A stretch of DNA of 64,000 nt from Roseivivax sediminis (GTDB taxonomy: Bacteria; Pseudomonadota; Alphaproteobacteria; Rhodobacterales; Rhodobacteraceae): the NCBI RefSeq assembly GCF_900112685.1, contig NZ_FOMS01000004.1:139025-203024 (forward strand), given 5' to 3'. Made by a program: the position numbers and the translations under genes. Shown piece by piece: positions 1 to 8,955 of this stretch. Within the stretch, counting starts at the first letter, position 1, and every line of letters starts with the position of its first letter. The notes beneath the pieces were generated by a model. It saw only the letters and a list, made by a program, of their open reading frames with translations. It ran no database searches and was not told the origin of the DNA.

Positions 1-38
1 GGACGGTGAGGTATTCAGGCTGGGTTATCTCGGTCATC
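1..38 (-). CDS. 5' end of a divergent gene leaving the window
   Basis: A minus-strand ATG at 36-38 opens a frame that runs off the left edge (MTEITQPEYLTV...). An AAGGA Shine-Dalgarno-like sequence lies about 6 nt upstream, on the minus strand at about 44-50. That spacing is the main reason to call it. Twelve residues are too few to assign a family. The gene would be divergent from trmO, sharing roughly 85 bp of intergenic DNA. Confidence 0.45.
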
Positions 39-122
39 GTGCGTCCTTATTGCACCGACAGGCGGGGGCGCGGCAAGCGATGCGCTCTTGCGAAATCACG
101 TCCGACCGGTCCAATTGACGCC

Positions 123-605
123 ATGAGCGATACCGATATCAGACCCGGCGAGCGCGCGGCGGATCTTCCCCCGGCCGCCGACGCGCAATTGCGCTTCATC
201 GGCCGGGCGCGCACACCCTTTGCCAGCCGCGCCGACTGCCCCCGGCAGGGGCGGCTCGACGGGCCGGACTGCGCGCTGGAGCTCGATCTGGTCTGGGCCG
301 ACGCGCTGGAGGGGCTGGAGCGGTTCGAACATGCCGACGTGCTCTACTGGCTCGACCGGTCGCGGCGCGACCTGGTGCTGCAGAGCCCGAAATCGGACGG
401 CACACTGCGCGGCACCTTCGCGCTGCGCTCGCCGGTGCGGCCCAACCCGATCGGGCTGTCGCGGGTGCGGATCGTCCGGCGCGAAGGCGCTCGGCTGATC
501 GTGCGCGGGCTCGACTGCATCGACGGCACGCCGCTGATCGACATCAAGCCGGAAGCCTGCGCCTACACGCCGGAGGCACCGGCGAAGGCGGCGGACGGGG
601 CGTGA
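123..605 (+). CDS. trmO: tRNA (N6-threonylcarbamoyladenosine-37-N6)-methyltransferase TrmO
   Basis: This 160-residue protein belongs to the TrmO (YaeB/VirR) family, which uses S-adenosylmethionine to N6-methylate t6A37 in tRNAs reading ACY codons. The sequence shows the family signatures RSPVRPNPIGLS at about 102-113 and GTPLIDIKP at about 135-143, within the compact beta-barrel domain. I chose the ATG at 123 because homology begins just after it; the same frame stays open upstream to position 6, but that part looks unlike TrmO. The protein is shorter than the E. coli enzyme and lacks its C-terminal extension, as is common for alphaproteobacterial versions. It precedes the urease cluster with a 160 bp gap, so it is probably a separate unit. 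Confidence 0.8.
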   Translation: MSDTDIRPGERAADLPPAADAQLRFIGRARTPFASRADCPRQGRLDGPDCALELDLVWADALEGLERFEHADVLYWLDRSRRDLVLQSPKSDGTLRGTFALRSPVRPNPIGLSRVRIVRREGARLIVRGLDCIDGTPLIDIKPEACAYTPEAPAKAADGA

Positions 606-765
606 TCGCGAATCGCCCGAAAATCGGGCGAACGCCATCAGAACCGCCCTCGAATTACGCATCGCCTCGCCATGTGCTCCGTCATGCGCGCCGTGATTTG
701 CCGTCGCGCCCGCTGTGGGTGCAAATGCCTGAAGAACAGGCGGGGGCGGGATCATTCCCTACGAC

Positions 766-1569
766 GTGGGCATAGAGGCGCAGCGCGCACGCGGCACCGC
801 GCGGTTGGGCGTGAAGCGCCGCGGGTCGGCGTCGGTGATCGACGATCTGGCCATGTCGGGCTCGCTCAAGCTCGTCTTTCCCGGCACCGCCGGGCCGCTC
901 CAGGCGGTCTGGCTCAACACCGCCGGCGGCGTCACCGGCGGCGACCGGTTCGAGACCGCCGTAAGCCTCGCGCCCGAGGCCGCTGCGGTGCTGACCTCCC
1001 AGGCCGCCGAACGTATATACCGTGCCCTCCCCGGAGAGACCGGGCGCATCGAGACCTCCCTGAGCGTCGGCGCTGGCGGCAGCCTGTCGTGGCTGCCGCA
1101 GGAGACGATCCTCTACGACGGCGCCGCGCTCGACCGGCGCCTGTCGGTGGACCTCGCATCCGGCGCCCGCTTCCTCGGCATCGAGACGCTGATCTTCGGC
1201 CGCGCGGCGATGGGCGAGCGGGTGCGCGACCTTCGCCTGACCGACCGGATCGACCTGCGCGTCGGCGGCAGCCTCGTGTGGGCGGACCGGCTGCGCCTCA
1301 CCGACGACGCCGATGCCGCACTCGCCCGGCCGTTCGTCGCGAATGGCGGCGGCACGGTCGCCACCCTCCTTTTCGCCGCGCCGGGCGCCGCGTCCCGGCT
1401 GGAGGCGGTGCGCGCGCTTCTGCCCGCGACCGCCGGCGCCTCTTCTCCCGCAGAGGACGTGATCGCCGCGCGCATCGTCGCCCCGGATGGGTTCGAGATG
1501 CGCCGCACGCTCTGCCCCCTGCTCGAACGCCTCTCGGAGGCGCCGCTTCCCCGACCCTGGATGATCTGA
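766..1569 (+). CDS. ureD: urease accessory protein UreD
   Basis: UreD (UreH) is the scaffold that binds the urease apoprotein and, with UreF and UreG, forms the complex delivering nickel and CO2 to the active site. The 267-residue product has the family hallmark NTAGGVTGGDR at about 51-61 and normal length. The start is GTG at 766: an in-frame TGA lies at 730-732 and no other usual start codon falls between. It is the first gene of the urease cluster, 3 nt before ureA, so translation is probably coupled. Confidence 0.93.
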   Translation: MGIEAQRARGTARLGVKRRGSASVIDDLAMSGSLKLVFPGTAGPLQAVWLNTAGGVTGGDRFETAVSLAPEAAAVLTSQAAERIYRALPGETGRIETSLSVGAGGSLSWLPQETILYDGAALDRRLSVDLASGARFLGIETLIFGRAAMGERVRDLRLTDRIDLRVGGSLVWADRLRLTDDADAALARPFVANGGGTVATLLFAAPGAASRLEAVRALLPATAGASSPAEDVIAARIVAPDGFEMRRTLCPLLERLSEAPLPRPWMI

Positions 1570-1572
1570 CAC

Positions 1573-1875
1573 ATGCAACTGACCCCCAGAGAGAAGGACA
1601 AGCTCCTTGTCGCCATGGCCGCCGAAGTGGCCCGCCGCCGCCTGTCGCGCGGCGTGAAGCTCAACCACCCCGAGGCCATCGCGCTCATCACCGACGCGGT
1701 GGTCGAAGGCGCGCGCGACGGCCGCTCCGTCGCCGAGATGATGCAGGCCGGGGCCGAGGTCATCACCGCCGAACAATGCATGGAGGGCGTGCCCGAGATG
1801 ATCCACGAGGTGCAGGTCGAGGCGACGTTCCCCGACGGCACCAAGCTCGTCACCGTGCACAACCCGATCCGCTGA
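1573..1875 (+). CDS. ureA: urease subunit gamma
   Basis: At 100 residues this is the standard bacterial UreA, the small structural subunit of the (alpha-beta-gamma)3 urease, which hydrolyses urea to ammonia and carbamate in the cytoplasm. Characteristic stretches are [12 protein letters not shown] at the N-terminus, [14 protein letters not shown] in the first third and [13 protein letters not shown] at the C-terminus. It starts 3 nt after ureD. UreA and UreB are separate polypeptides here, as usual in proteobacteria, and are split by the ureJ-like gene. Confidence 0.97.
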   Translation: MQLTPREKDKLLVAMAAEVARRRLSRGVKLNHPEAIALITDAVVEGARDGRSVAEMMQAGAEVITAEQCMEGVPEMIHEVQVEATFPDGTKLVTVHNPIR

Positions 1876-1894
1876 CCGCCAAGGAGGCATCCCC

Positions 1895-2464
1895 ATGACC
1901 CGCTTCGCCCTCGCCCTTGCCGCCGCCCTCGCCGCCGGCCCGGCCTTCGCCCATCTCGACCCCGGCGCGCACGGATCTTTCGCCGCCGGCGCCTCGCACC
2001 CGGTCTTCGGCACCGACCACGTGCTGGCGATGGTGGCGGTCGGCCTCTGGGCGGCGATGCTGGGCGGCCGCGCGCTCTGGGCGCTGCCGGCCGCCTTCGT
2101 CGGCGCAATGGTCTTCGGCTTCATCGTCGCGCTCGGCGGCCTGCCGCTGCCGGTGGTGGAGCCGATGATCGTCGCCTCGGTTCTGGTGCTGGGCCTCCTG
2201 ACGGCGGCGGCTTTGCGCCTGCCGCTCGGCGCGGCGGCCGGGATCGTCGGCCTGCTCGGCGTCTTTCACGGCCATGCCCACGGCGCGGAGATGGGCGGCG
2301 CGAGCGCACTGGCCTACCTTGCCGGCTTCGCGCTGGCCACGGCGGGTCTGCATGCGGCGGGCGTTGCGGCTGGAATGGTGCTGACGAAGCGCGCAGAGTT
2401 CGTGCTGCGCGGGCTTGGCGCGGGCGTCGCGCTCGCCGGCTCCGCGCTGCTCGTGGCAGGCTGA
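1895..2464 (+). CDS. ureJ: HupE/UreJ family membrane protein
   Basis: This 189-residue polytopic inner-membrane protein belongs to the HupE/UreJ family, members of which are thought to import nickel for hydrogenase or urease. The first 19 residues look like a cleavable signal (hydrophobic, ending AGPAFA). They are followed by the HxxPG-type segment HLDPG and the family motif GTDHVLAM. About six membrane segments follow, with His-containing loops such as FHGHAHG that could carry metal. An AAGGAG-type ribosome site precedes the ATG. Its place between ureA and ureB supports a urease-nickel role; that is inference from context and family. Confidence 0.88.
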   Translation: MTRFALALAAALAAGPAFAHLDPGAHGSFAAGASHPVFGTDHVLAMVAVGLWAAMLGGRALWALPAAFVGAMVFGFIVALGGLPLPVVEPMIVASVLVLGLLTAAALRLPLGAAAGIVGLLGVFHGHAHGAEMGGASALAYLAGFALATAGLHAAGVAAGMVLTKRAEFVLRGLGAGVALAGSALLVAG

Positions 2465-2474
2465 GGGGGCCGAG

Positions 2475-2780
2475 ATGATTCCCGGAGAGATGTTCCCCGC
2501 CGACGGCGCCCTGACGCTCAACGAGGGCCGCGAGGCGATCACGCTGATGGTGGCCAATACCGGCGACCGGCCCGTGCAGGTCGGCTCGCACTACCATTTC
2601 GCCGAATCCAACCCGGCGCTCGACTTCGACCGTGCGGCGGCGCGGGGCTACCGGCTCGACATCGCCGCGGGGACCGCGGTGCGGTTCGAACCCGGCCAGC
2701 GACGCGAGGTCACCCTCGTGCCCTATGCCGGCGCGCGGCGTGTCTACGGCTTCAACCAGCAGGTCATGGGAGAGCTCTGA
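2475..2780 (+). CDS. ureB: urease subunit beta
   Basis: UreB is the second small structural subunit of urease. The 101-residue product starts [11 protein letters not shown], the usual N-terminus, and contains [17 protein letters not shown], a very conserved UreB stretch, and a C-terminal [10 protein letters not shown] motif. I chose the ATG at 2475 over an upstream in-frame start because homology begins there and GAGGGGGCCGAG gives a ribosome site. It follows ureJ by 10 nt and abuts the LprI-like gene (TGA then ATG). Confidence 0.96.
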   Translation: MIPGEMFPADGALTLNEGREAITLMVANTGDRPVQVGSHYHFAESNPALDFDRAAARGYRLDIAAGTAVRFEPGQRREVTLVPYAGARRVYGFNQQVMGEL

Positions 2781-3182
2781 ATGCGGCACCTCCAGGCAGC
2801 GGCGATCGGTCTGGCGGCGCTGACCGCCGGGCCGCTCACGGCGCAGGATCTCGATTGCAGCGATCCGGTGACGCAGGTCGAGATGACGGGTTGCGCGTCC
2901 CTCGACTACGACGCCGCCGACGCGGCGCTGAACGACGCCTACGGTCGGGCCGTGTCACGCGCCCGCAGCATGGACACGGGGCTGGACGCGGACGACGTGC
3001 CCTCCGAGACGGTCCTGCGCGAGGCGCAGCGCGCCTGGATCCCGTTCCGCGACCGCGCCTGCGAGGCCGAGAGCCTCGTCTATCGCGGCGGGTCGGCGCA
3101 GAACATGGTCTTCTACATGTGCCTGACTCGGCTGACCGAGGCACGCACCGAAGATCTGCATGCCTTCGGCGAGGGATACTGA
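2781..3182 (+). CDS. secreted LprI-like (DUF1311) protein
   Basis: The 133-residue product has an N-terminal signal peptide (about residues 1-21, ending PLTAQ), so it is periplasmic. The mature part matches the LprI/DUF1311 pattern: paired cysteines (C26, C38), a LDYDAADAALNDAY helix, and QRAWIPFRDRACEAE followed by a last cysteine in FYMCLTRLTE. LprI-type domains inhibit lysozyme in mycobacteria, but most members have no known function. It starts directly after the ureB stop codon, so it is co-transcribed with urease. Unknown small proteins in this position are seen in Rhodobacterales urease operons; the link to urease is not understood. Confidence 0.8.
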   Translation: MRHLQAAAIGLAALTAGPLTAQDLDCSDPVTQVEMTGCASLDYDAADAALNDAYGRAVSRARSMDTGLDADDVPSETVLREAQRAWIPFRDRACEAESLVYRGGSAQNMVFYMCLTRLTEARTEDLHAFGEGY

Positions 3183-3392
3183 TGCGACACGCGGGCTTGT
3201 GCTGCGCTGCGGCGGAGTGCATCCTGTGGATCGGGGCGCCGCCTGGCGCGTTCGGCTTCGGTTGGACGGTGCGAGCGACTCAAACGGCCCCAGGAGGGAC
3301 TGCGAGGTGACGGCGCGACCGGGATCCAGCCTTCGCAACGTGCCGAGCGGCGTCAGGACGACGCGCCCGGCCGGCAAGGAGACCTTACGTTG

Positions 3393-3701
3393 ATGCACCC
3401 GTATTTCGCCGCCTGTGCGGCGCTGACCACGCTCTCGATCGAGGCGCAGACCGTCTTCTGGACGCGTGTCGCCGGGCTGTCCGGCTATGCCACGCTGCCG
3501 CAGGGCGAAGCGCAGCGCATGGCCGCCGAAAAGCCGCGCGCCTTCGCCGAAAGCGGTGCGGCGCTCACCCGGGCGATCTGGCGCGGGGCACCGGCGGCGG
3601 CGCTGTTCGGGATCTGGGCGGCCCCCCTGACACGCACGGCGCGCGCCAACCGGCGGCGCCTGGGACGGCACCGCACCCGCCGGGCGCGGGCCACACACTG
3701 A
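3393..3701 (+). CDS. Ala-rich hypothetical protein of the urease cluster
   Basis: The 102-residue product starts at ATG 3393, preceded by GGCAAGGAG about 10 nt upstream. An earlier TTG at 3390 is less likely. It has no signal peptide. The middle carries EAQRMAAEKPRAFAESGAAL, an amphipathic helical pattern reminiscent of phasin-like or helical carrier proteins, then a short hydrophobic patch and a very Arg-rich tail. I do not recognise a named family. It lies between the LprI-like gene and the Lys/Ala-rich protein, in the same orientation and 20 bp from the latter, so the three probably form a subcluster inserted between ureB and ureC. Confidence 0.65.
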   Translation: MHPYFAACAALTTLSIEAQTVFWTRVAGLSGYATLPQGEAQRMAAEKPRAFAESGAALTRAIWRGAPAAALFGIWAAPLTRTARANRRRLGRHRTRRARATH

Positions 3702-3721
3702 CCGGACAAGGAAGGTTCGAG

Positions 3722-4681
3722 ATGTACCTGACGACACCGATGACAGCGGCGAGCGCGATGGCGGTCTGGAGCAGCCACGCCTGGAGTGCGCAGATGCGCA
3801 TGGCGCAGGTCTTCCTTGATGCCGCGATGACGCAATCGCGGATGATGTGGGGGCTGCCGGCGGCGCCGCAGGCGATGGGCCTCGCCGCCCCGGTGATGCT
3901 GTGCGGCACCGGCCCGAGCGCCGGTGCGCCGACGTCGAAGCCGGCCGCGCGCACGGCACCGGCGGCGCCGGCAGACACGACCAAGACCGCGGAAGCAGCT
4001 CCGGCCGCTTCGGACGCCGCCGCGAAGGCTCCGGCCAAGCAGACCGCGCCGAAGAGCGGCGGGACCACCGCGAAGCGCACCAGCTCCGGCCGTACGACAG
4101 CGCGCCGGACAACCAAGCGCTCTGGCTCCGCCGCATCCGCGAAGCCCGACACAACGTCATCGGCAGCGAAAACCGGCGACGCGGCAAGTGCGGGCGGGAA
4201 ATCCGGCACCGCGGCCGCGCCCGCGGCGCCGAAGGCCGAGACCTCCGCCAAGGGCACCGGCTCGACCTCCGCCAAAGGCACGGGCGCGTCCACCGCTGCC
4301 AAGGAGACGTCCTCCTCCTCCGCGGCAAAAGGCACGGAGCCGACCTCCGCTGCCAAGACCGACGCCCCGTCCGAAGCCAAGCCAACCCCGCCGAAGACCG
4401 ATGCGCCCGCGACCCAGTCGAAAGACACCGGCAAGAGCGGCTCCAAGACAGCCAAGAGCGGCAACAGCGACACCTCGTCGGGCGGCACCTCGGGCGGCAG
4501 CAAGCCCGCGCCGAAGGCGGCGGCAACCACCTCGAAGGATGCGCAGGTGAAGGCCGACCCGAAACCGGCCGCATCCGGCAGCGGGGCCGGCGCCAAGACG
4601 GACGACAAGCCCGCGCCGCGCCGCCGCGCGCGCAAGCAGCCCTCGACCCCGCCGGCGATGCCCGAGAAATCCGGCGACTGA
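3722..4681 (+). CDS. protein with Met/Ala-rich head and long low-complexity Ala/Lys/Ser/Thr/Pro tail
   Basis: The 319-residue product has two parts. Residues 1-65 are Met-, Ala- and Trp-rich with possible helices (SSHAWSAQMRMAQVFLDAAM) resembling the preceding gene's helical pattern. Residues 66-319 are almost entirely Ala, Lys, Ser, Thr, Pro, Gly, with many TSAAK/TSAKG-type units, and probably disordered and strongly basic, like histone H1-type or AlgP-type tails. It ends with RRRARKQPSTPP. No enzyme motif is visible. Such tails bind nucleic acid or polyanions in other proteins, so DNA, polyphosphate or PHA-granule association is possible but unproven. It is preceded by an AAGGAAG ribosome site. 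Confidence 0.65.
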   Translation: MYLTTPMTAASAMAVWSSHAWSAQMRMAQVFLDAAMTQSRMMWGLPAAPQAMGLAAPVMLCGTGPSAGAPTSKPAARTAPAAPADTTKTAEAAPAASDAAAKAPAKQTAPKSGGTTAKRTSSGRTTARRTTKRSGSAASAKPDTTSSAAKTGDAASAGGKSGTAAAPAAPKAETSAKGTGSTSAKGTGASTAAKETSSSSAAKGTEPTSAAKTDAPSEAKPTPPKTDAPATQSKDTGKSGSKTAKSGNSDTSSGGTSGGSKPAPKAAATTSKDAQVKADPKPAASGSGAGAKTDDKPAPRRRARKQPSTPPAMPEKSGD

Positions 4682-4774
4682 CCGAAGCGACCGGGCGCGC
4701 GCCACGCGCCCGGCCACCACCCCAAGGAGCGTGCCGCCCGTGCCGACCGCCCGACCACAGAAGCCGAGGCCGAT

Positions 4775-4948
4775 GTGAGCATCGCGCTTCACCCGGCCCG
4801 GCCCGGGCTCTTCGGTGATCCGGACGGCGTGCCGCGCAGCTTCGGCCCGCCGCCCGGCGCCGGGCCAGACGCGCCGCTCCTTTCCGCCGAACGTCCCGAA
4901 TGCCACCGGTCCGAGGCCTGGTGGCACGCCCCAGCACAGGAGCCGTAA
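4775..4948 (+). CDS. possible 57-residue ORF abutting ureC
   Basis: A GTG-started frame opens inside an ATGTGA context at 4775 and ends with TAA at 4946-4948, two bases before the ureC ATG. A GCCGAGGCCGAT stretch could serve as a ribosome site. Third codon positions are largely G or C. The product is Pro-rich with a Trp-Trp pair near the C-terminus and has no family I recognise. It could be a translational leader for ureC or simply chance in GC-rich DNA. Confidence 0.3.
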   Translation: MSIALHPARPGLFGDPDGVPRSFGPPPGAGPDAPLLSAERPECHRSEAWWHAPAQEP

Positions 4949-4950
4949 AC

Positions 4951-6663
4951 ATGCCTGCCACGATCTCTCGCGCCGATCATGCGGCGATGTTCGGCCCCAC
5001 GACGGGCGACCGCGTGCGCCTTGCCGATACCGACCTGGTGATCGAGGTCGAACGCGACCTCACCGGCCCTTACGGCGAGGAGGTGAAGTTCGGCGGCGGC
5101 AAGGTCATTCGCGACGGCATGGGCCAGTCTCAGACCACGCGGGCGGACGGCGCGGTCGACACGGTCATCACCAACGCGCTGATCCTCGACGCGACCGGCA
5201 TCTACAAGGCCGATGTCGGGCTGCGCGACGGGCGCATCGCGAAGATCGGCAAGGCCGGCAACCCCGACACCCAGCCCGGCGTCGACATCGTAATCGGTCC
5301 GGGGACCGAGGTGATCGCGGCCGAGGGCCGGATCCTCACCGCCGGCGGCTTCGATAGCCACATCCACTTCATCTGCCCCCAGCAGATCGAGGACGCGCTG
5401 CATTCCGGCATCACCACGATGCTCGGCGGCGGCACCGGACCTGCGCACGGCACGCTGGCGACGACCTGCACGCCGGGGCCGTGGCATATCGGGCGGATGC
5501 TTCAGGCGCTCGACGCCTTCCCGATGAATTTCGGGCTGTCGGGCAAGGGCAACGCCTCGCTTCCCGCGCCGCTCGAGGAACAGGTGCGCGCCGGCGCCTG
5601 CGCGCTGAAGCTGCACGAGGACTGGGGCACCACCCCCGGCAGCATCGACAATTGCCTCAGCGTCGCCGACGACATGGACGTGCAGGTGATGATCCATACC
5701 GACACGCTGAACGAAAGCGGCTTCGTCGAGAACACCGTCGCGGCGATGAAGGGCCGCACCATCCACGCCTTCCACACCGAGGGCGCGGGCGGCGGGCACG
5801 CGCCGGACATCATCAAGATCTGCGGCGAGGATCACGTCCTGCCGTCCTCGACCAACCCCACGCGCCCGTTCACCGTGAACACGCTGGAAGAACATCTCGA
5901 CATGCTCATGGTGTGCCACCACCTCGACAAGCGGGTGCCCGAGGACGTCGCCTTCGCCGAAAGCCGCATCCGGCGCGAGACCATCGCGGCCGAGGACATC
6001 CTGCACGACATGGGCGCGTTCTCGATCATCGCGTCGGACAGCCAGGCGATGGGCCGGATCGGAGAGGTCATCATCCGCACCTGGCAGACCGCCGACAAGA
6101 TGAAGAAGCAGCGCGGCCGGCTGAGTGAAGAGCAGGGCGACAACGACAACCTGCGCGCCCGCCGCTACGTGGCGAAATACACGATCAACCCCGCCATCGC
6201 GCACGGCATGAGCCAAGAGATCGGCTCCATCGAGGAAGGCAAGCGCGCGGACCTCGTGCTCTGGTCGCCGGCCTTCTTCGGGGTGAAGCCCGAGATGGTG
6301 CTGATCGGCGGGTCCATCGTCTGCGCGCAGATGGGCGATCCCAACGCCTCCATCCCGACGCCGCAGCCGGTCTACACGCGGCCGATGTTCGGCGCCTTCG
6401 GGCGCGCGGTGGAACGCTCCGCCGTGACCTTCGTGTCGGCCGCCGCCGCGGCGGACGGGATCGGCGCGTCGCTGGGTCTGGCCAAGGACGTCCTGCCGGT
6501 GCGCAACACCCGCGGCATCACTAAGGCCGACCTCGTGCTCAACGACTATTGCCCGGAGGTCGAGGTGAACCCCGAAACCTACGAGGTCCGCGCCGACGGC
6601 GAACTTCTGACCTGCGCGCCGGCTTCCGAGCTGCCGATGGCGCAGCGCTATTTCCTGTTCTGA
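4951..6663 (+). CDS. ureC: urease subunit alpha (catalytic)
   Basis: UreC carries the dinuclear nickel site that hydrolyses urea. The 570-residue product has standard length. All catalytic residues are visible: H137 and H139 (FDSHIHF), the carbamylated K220 in [10 protein letters not shown]222, H249 (MIHTDT), H275 ([10 protein letters not shown]), the mobile-flap C322-H323 (VCHHLDKRV) and D363 (ASDSQAMGR). The ATG at 4951 is chosen over an upstream in-frame start because it gives the usual N-terminus (…[14 protein letters not shown]) and has an AGGAG site. About 2.2 kb of extra genes separate it from ureB, so it may need its own translation signals. Confidence 0.98.
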   Translation: MPATISRADHAAMFGPTTGDRVRLADTDLVIEVERDLTGPYGEEVKFGGGKVIRDGMGQSQTTRADGAVDTVITNALILDATGIYKADVGLRDGRIAKIGKAGNPDTQPGVDIVIGPGTEVIAAEGRILTAGGFDSHIHFICPQQIEDALHSGITTMLGGGTGPAHGTLATTCTPGPWHIGRMLQALDAFPMNFGLSGKGNASLPAPLEEQVRAGACALKLHEDWGTTPGSIDNCLSVADDMDVQVMIHTDTLNESGFVENTVAAMKGRTIHAFHTEGAGGGHAPDIIKICGEDHVLPSSTNPTRPFTVNTLEEHLDMLMVCHHLDKRVPEDVAFAESRIRRETIAAEDILHDMGAFSIIASDSQAMGRIGEVIIRTWQTADKMKKQRGRLSEEQGDNDNLRARRYVAKYTINPAIAHGMSQEIGSIEEGKRADLVLWSPAFFGVKPEMVLIGGSIVCAQMGDPNASIPTPQPVYTRPMFGAFGRAVERSAVTFVSAAAAADGIGASLGLAKDVLPVRNTRGITKADLVLNDYCPEVEVNPETYEVRADGELLTCAPASELPMAQRYFLF

Positions 6664-6783
6664 GGGGACGAGCCATGCACATGTCGCATCGCGGGACTGC
6701 CCTATTGTCCGTTGGGTCGCGTTCGCAAACTGCCTACTTCGTGGGCACGGGAGGGGACGACACCGACACAACGGACGAAACTT

Positions 6784-7002
6784 ATGGCACAGAGTGCATT
6801 TGCAAACGACACCGCCGGCGCCGGCTTTCTGGCCCGGCTCGGGGATGGCCTGACCCGCGGGCTGACCTTTCTCGCGGAGAACAACCCGCGCTACGCGCGC
6901 ATCCAGCAGCTGAACCGCATCAGCGACGCAGAGCTGGAAGCGCAAGGCACGACCCGCGCCGAAGCCGTGCGTCACATGTTCCGGGATCAGTTCTACCTCT
7001 GA
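6784..7002 (+). CDS. DUF1127 family small protein
   Basis: The 72-residue product ends with the DUF1127-type pattern: YARIQQLNRISDAELEAQGT followed by TRAEAVRHMFRDQFYL. DUF1127 proteins are small Arg/Leu-rich alphaproteobacterial proteins; some affect RNA turnover or phosphate and C1 metabolism, most are uncharacterised. The ATG at 6784 follows 120 bp of non-coding DNA after ureC. Its insertion between ureC and ureE suggests co-expression with urease but does not show a role in it. Confidence 0.75.
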   Translation: MAQSAFANDTAGAGFLARLGDGLTRGLTFLAENNPRYARIQQLNRISDAELEAQGTTRAEAVRHMFRDQFYL

Positions 7003-7024
7003 TCCACCGGCCGGGGGGCGCGGC

Positions 7025-7507
7025 ATGAGCGCCCCCGACCTCACCTCCCGCGCATATCACGACCATGCGCACGCCACGCCTGCGGGCCGCGTGGTGCTCG
7101 ATTACGAATCGCGCTTCCTGCGCCGACGCGTGCTGACGCTTGAGGACGGCCGCCGCCTGCTGGTCGACCTCGCGCAGACCGTATCGCTCGATCACGGCTC
7201 GGTGCTGGTGACCGAGGACGGCGCAGAGATCGCCGTGGAGGCCGCGCCCGAGCCGCTTTACGCCGTGACCGGCGATATCGTCCGGCTCGCCTGGCATATC
7301 GGCAACCGCCACACCCCCTGCCAGATCGACGGCACCCGCCTGCTGATCCGGCGCGACCACGTCATGCGCGACATGCTCGCGCGGCTGGGCGCCGAGGTGG
7401 CGGAGGTCACCGCGCCCTTCGTGCCCGAGGGCGGCGCCTACGGGCATGGCCGCACCCACGGCCACGACCACTCCCATGCCCACGGGCCGGAGCCGCATGA
7501 GCACTGA
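7025..7507 (+). CDS. ureE: urease accessory protein UreE (nickel metallochaperone)
   Basis: UreE binds nickel and hands it to UreG in urease maturation. The 160-residue product has the expected N-terminal peptide-binding domain (VLDYESRFLRRRVLTLEDG), the nickel-site region WHIGNRHTPCQ and a DHVMRDMLARLGA segment. The C-terminus is His-rich ([19 protein letters not shown]), a nickel-storage tail. An N-terminal His cluster (YHDHAHA) is also present. It overlaps ureF by 11 nt. Confidence 0.95.
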   Translation: MSAPDLTSRAYHDHAHATPAGRVVLDYESRFLRRRVLTLEDGRRLLVDLAQTVSLDHGSVLVTEDGAEIAVEAAPEPLYAVTGDIVRLAWHIGNRHTPCQIDGTRLLIRRDHVMRDMLARLGAEVAEVTAPFVPEGGAYGHGRTHGHDHSHAHGPEPHEH

Positions 7508-8126
7508 CCTCACGCTGCACCAGCTCTTCTCTCCCGCCTTTCCGACCGGCGGTTTCGCCTATTCGCACGGGCTGGAAACACTGGTGGCGGAGGGGCAAGT
7601 GACCTCGGCCGAGGAACTGCGCGACTGGCTGGAGACCTGGCTGGCGCAAGGGACCGGCTGGTCGGACGCGGTGCTCTTCGCCTGCGCGGCGCGCGGGGAG
7701 GATCCGGGCGCGCTGTCCGACCTGGCGCTCGCCCTCGCCGGCACGGCGGAGCGGCGGCGCGAGACGGAATTGCAGGGCGCCGCCTTCGCCGCCACCTGCC
7801 GCGCGGTCTGGGCGCTCGATCTGCCGGAAATGGCCTACCCGGTGGCGGCGGGGCGGGCGGTCGCCCTCCTGGGCCTCGATGCAGAGGCGGCGCTGGGGAC
7901 GGCGCTCCTCAACACCGTGTCGGGCTATGTCGGCGCGGGCATCCGGCTTATCCCGATCGGGCAGAGCGCGGGCCAGGAGGTGCTGGCGGCGCTCGCCCCC
8001 GCCTGCGCAGAGGTGGCGGCGCGGGCGATGGCTGCCTCGCTCAACGATCTGGGCGGCTTCGCGCCGCTTATCGACGTGGCATCGGCCCGGCACGAAACAC
8101 TGGGCGTGCGGCTCTTCCGGTCCTGA
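7497..8126 (+). CDS. ureF: urease accessory protein UreF
   Basis: UreF is an all-helical protein that acts as a GTPase-activating-type checkpoint in the UreD-UreF-UreG complex. The 209-residue product begins [20 protein letters not shown] with the family signature [13 protein letters not shown] and ends normally. I chose the ATG at 7497, inside the end of ureE; an upstream in-frame start at 7446 would add 17 residues read out of the UreE His tail. The 11 nt overlap points to translational coupling. Confidence 0.94.
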   Translation: MSTDLTLHQLFSPAFPTGGFAYSHGLETLVAEGQVTSAEELRDWLETWLAQGTGWSDAVLFACAARGEDPGALSDLALALAGTAERRRETELQGAAFAATCRAVWALDLPEMAYPVAAGRAVALLGLDAEAALGTALLNTVSGYVGAGIRLIPIGQSAGQEVLAALAPACAEVAARAMAASLNDLGGFAPLIDVASARHETLGVRLFRS

Positions 8127-8190
8127 CCCCTTTCACACCGTGCGCCGCTTCGCGATAGTCGCGCGACAACATGAAGAGAGGAACAAAGAC

Positions 8191-8826
8191 ATGGCGTCTC
8201 CCCACGGTCCCCTGCGCGTCGGCATCGGCGGCCCCGTCGGCGCCGGCAAGACGACGCTGACCGCTGCGCTCGCGCGCGCGCTGGCGCCGCACCTGTCGAT
8301 GGCGGTGGTCACCAACGACATCTACACGCAGGAGGACGCCGAGGCGCTGATGCGCCTGCAGGTCCTGCCGTCCGAGCGCATTCGCGGGGTCGAGACCGGC
8401 GGCTGCCCGCACACCGCGATCCGCGAGGACGCCTCGATCAACCTCGCCGCCATCGCGGAGCTGAATGCCGCGCTGCCGGACCTCGAACTGGTGCTGATCG
8501 AGAGCGGCGGCGACAACCTGTCGGCCACCTTCTCGCCCGAACTGGCGGACGTGACGATCTACGTGATCGACGTCGCCGCCGGAGAGGAGATCCCCCGCAA
8601 GGGCGGCCCGGCGATCACCCGCTCGGACCTCCTGGTCATCAACAAGACCGACCTCGCGCCCCATGTCGGGGCCTCGCTGGAGGTCATGGCCGAAGATTCC
8701 GCGCGCATGCGCCCGGGCCTGCCGACGATCTTCGCGGCGCTCCGGCGGGGCGAGGGCATCGACGAGATCGTCGCGAGCCTGGCCGGGATCGGCGGGCTCG
8801 ACCTCGCACGGCTGGCGGCGGAATGA
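8191..8826 (+). CDS. ureG: urease accessory GTPase UreG
   Basis: UreG is the SIMIBI-class GTPase that carries nickel to urease. The 211-residue product has the P-loop [10 protein letters not shown] (13-22), the nickel-binding Cys-Pro-His motif at 72-74 ([13 protein letters not shown]), the [15 protein letters not shown] switch and NKTDLAP. The start at 8191 gives the usual N-terminus and follows AAGAGAGGAA. It is the last gene of the urease operon. A repeat with a 9-bp hairpin follows at 8884. Confidence 0.97.
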   Translation: MASPHGPLRVGIGGPVGAGKTTLTAALARALAPHLSMAVVTNDIYTQEDAEALMRLQVLPSERIRGVETGGCPHTAIREDASINLAAIAELNAALPDLELVLIESGGDNLSATFSPELADVTIYVIDVAAGEEIPRKGGPAITRSDLLVINKTDLAPHVGASLEVMAEDSARMRPGLPTIFAALRRGEGIDEIVASLAGIGGLDLARLAAE

Positions 8827-8883
8827 GCGGGACCGGGCGGGACTGGTAGCCTCGGATTGCGCGCCCGGCGGCCCGCGGCGGCA

Positions 8884-8935
8884 GCGAGGGGCCAGCCCCT
8901 CGCGCGCCCCGGGATATTTGCGGGCAGATGAAACC
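8884..8935. repeat. dispersed hairpin repeat, ATATTT/CAGATGAA subtype
   Basis: A 9-bp stem (GCGAGGGGC/GCCCCTCGC, 8884-8903) is followed by CCCCGGGATATTTGCGGGC and AGATGAA. It sits between the convergent ureG and cyclo-ligase genes. The same architecture recurs at 44278 in reverse orientation, with a different stem sequence but the same box. It may be a bidirectional terminator; that is inferred from position. Confidence 0.7.
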
Positions 8936-8955
8936 AGGGGCGGCAGGGGCCCGGG

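Noticed and set aside
3182-3310. 42-codon frame starting in the LprI-like stop codon
   Set aside because: It has a TGATG contact but no domain or clear codon bias, and the following gene has its own ribosome site. It may be chance.
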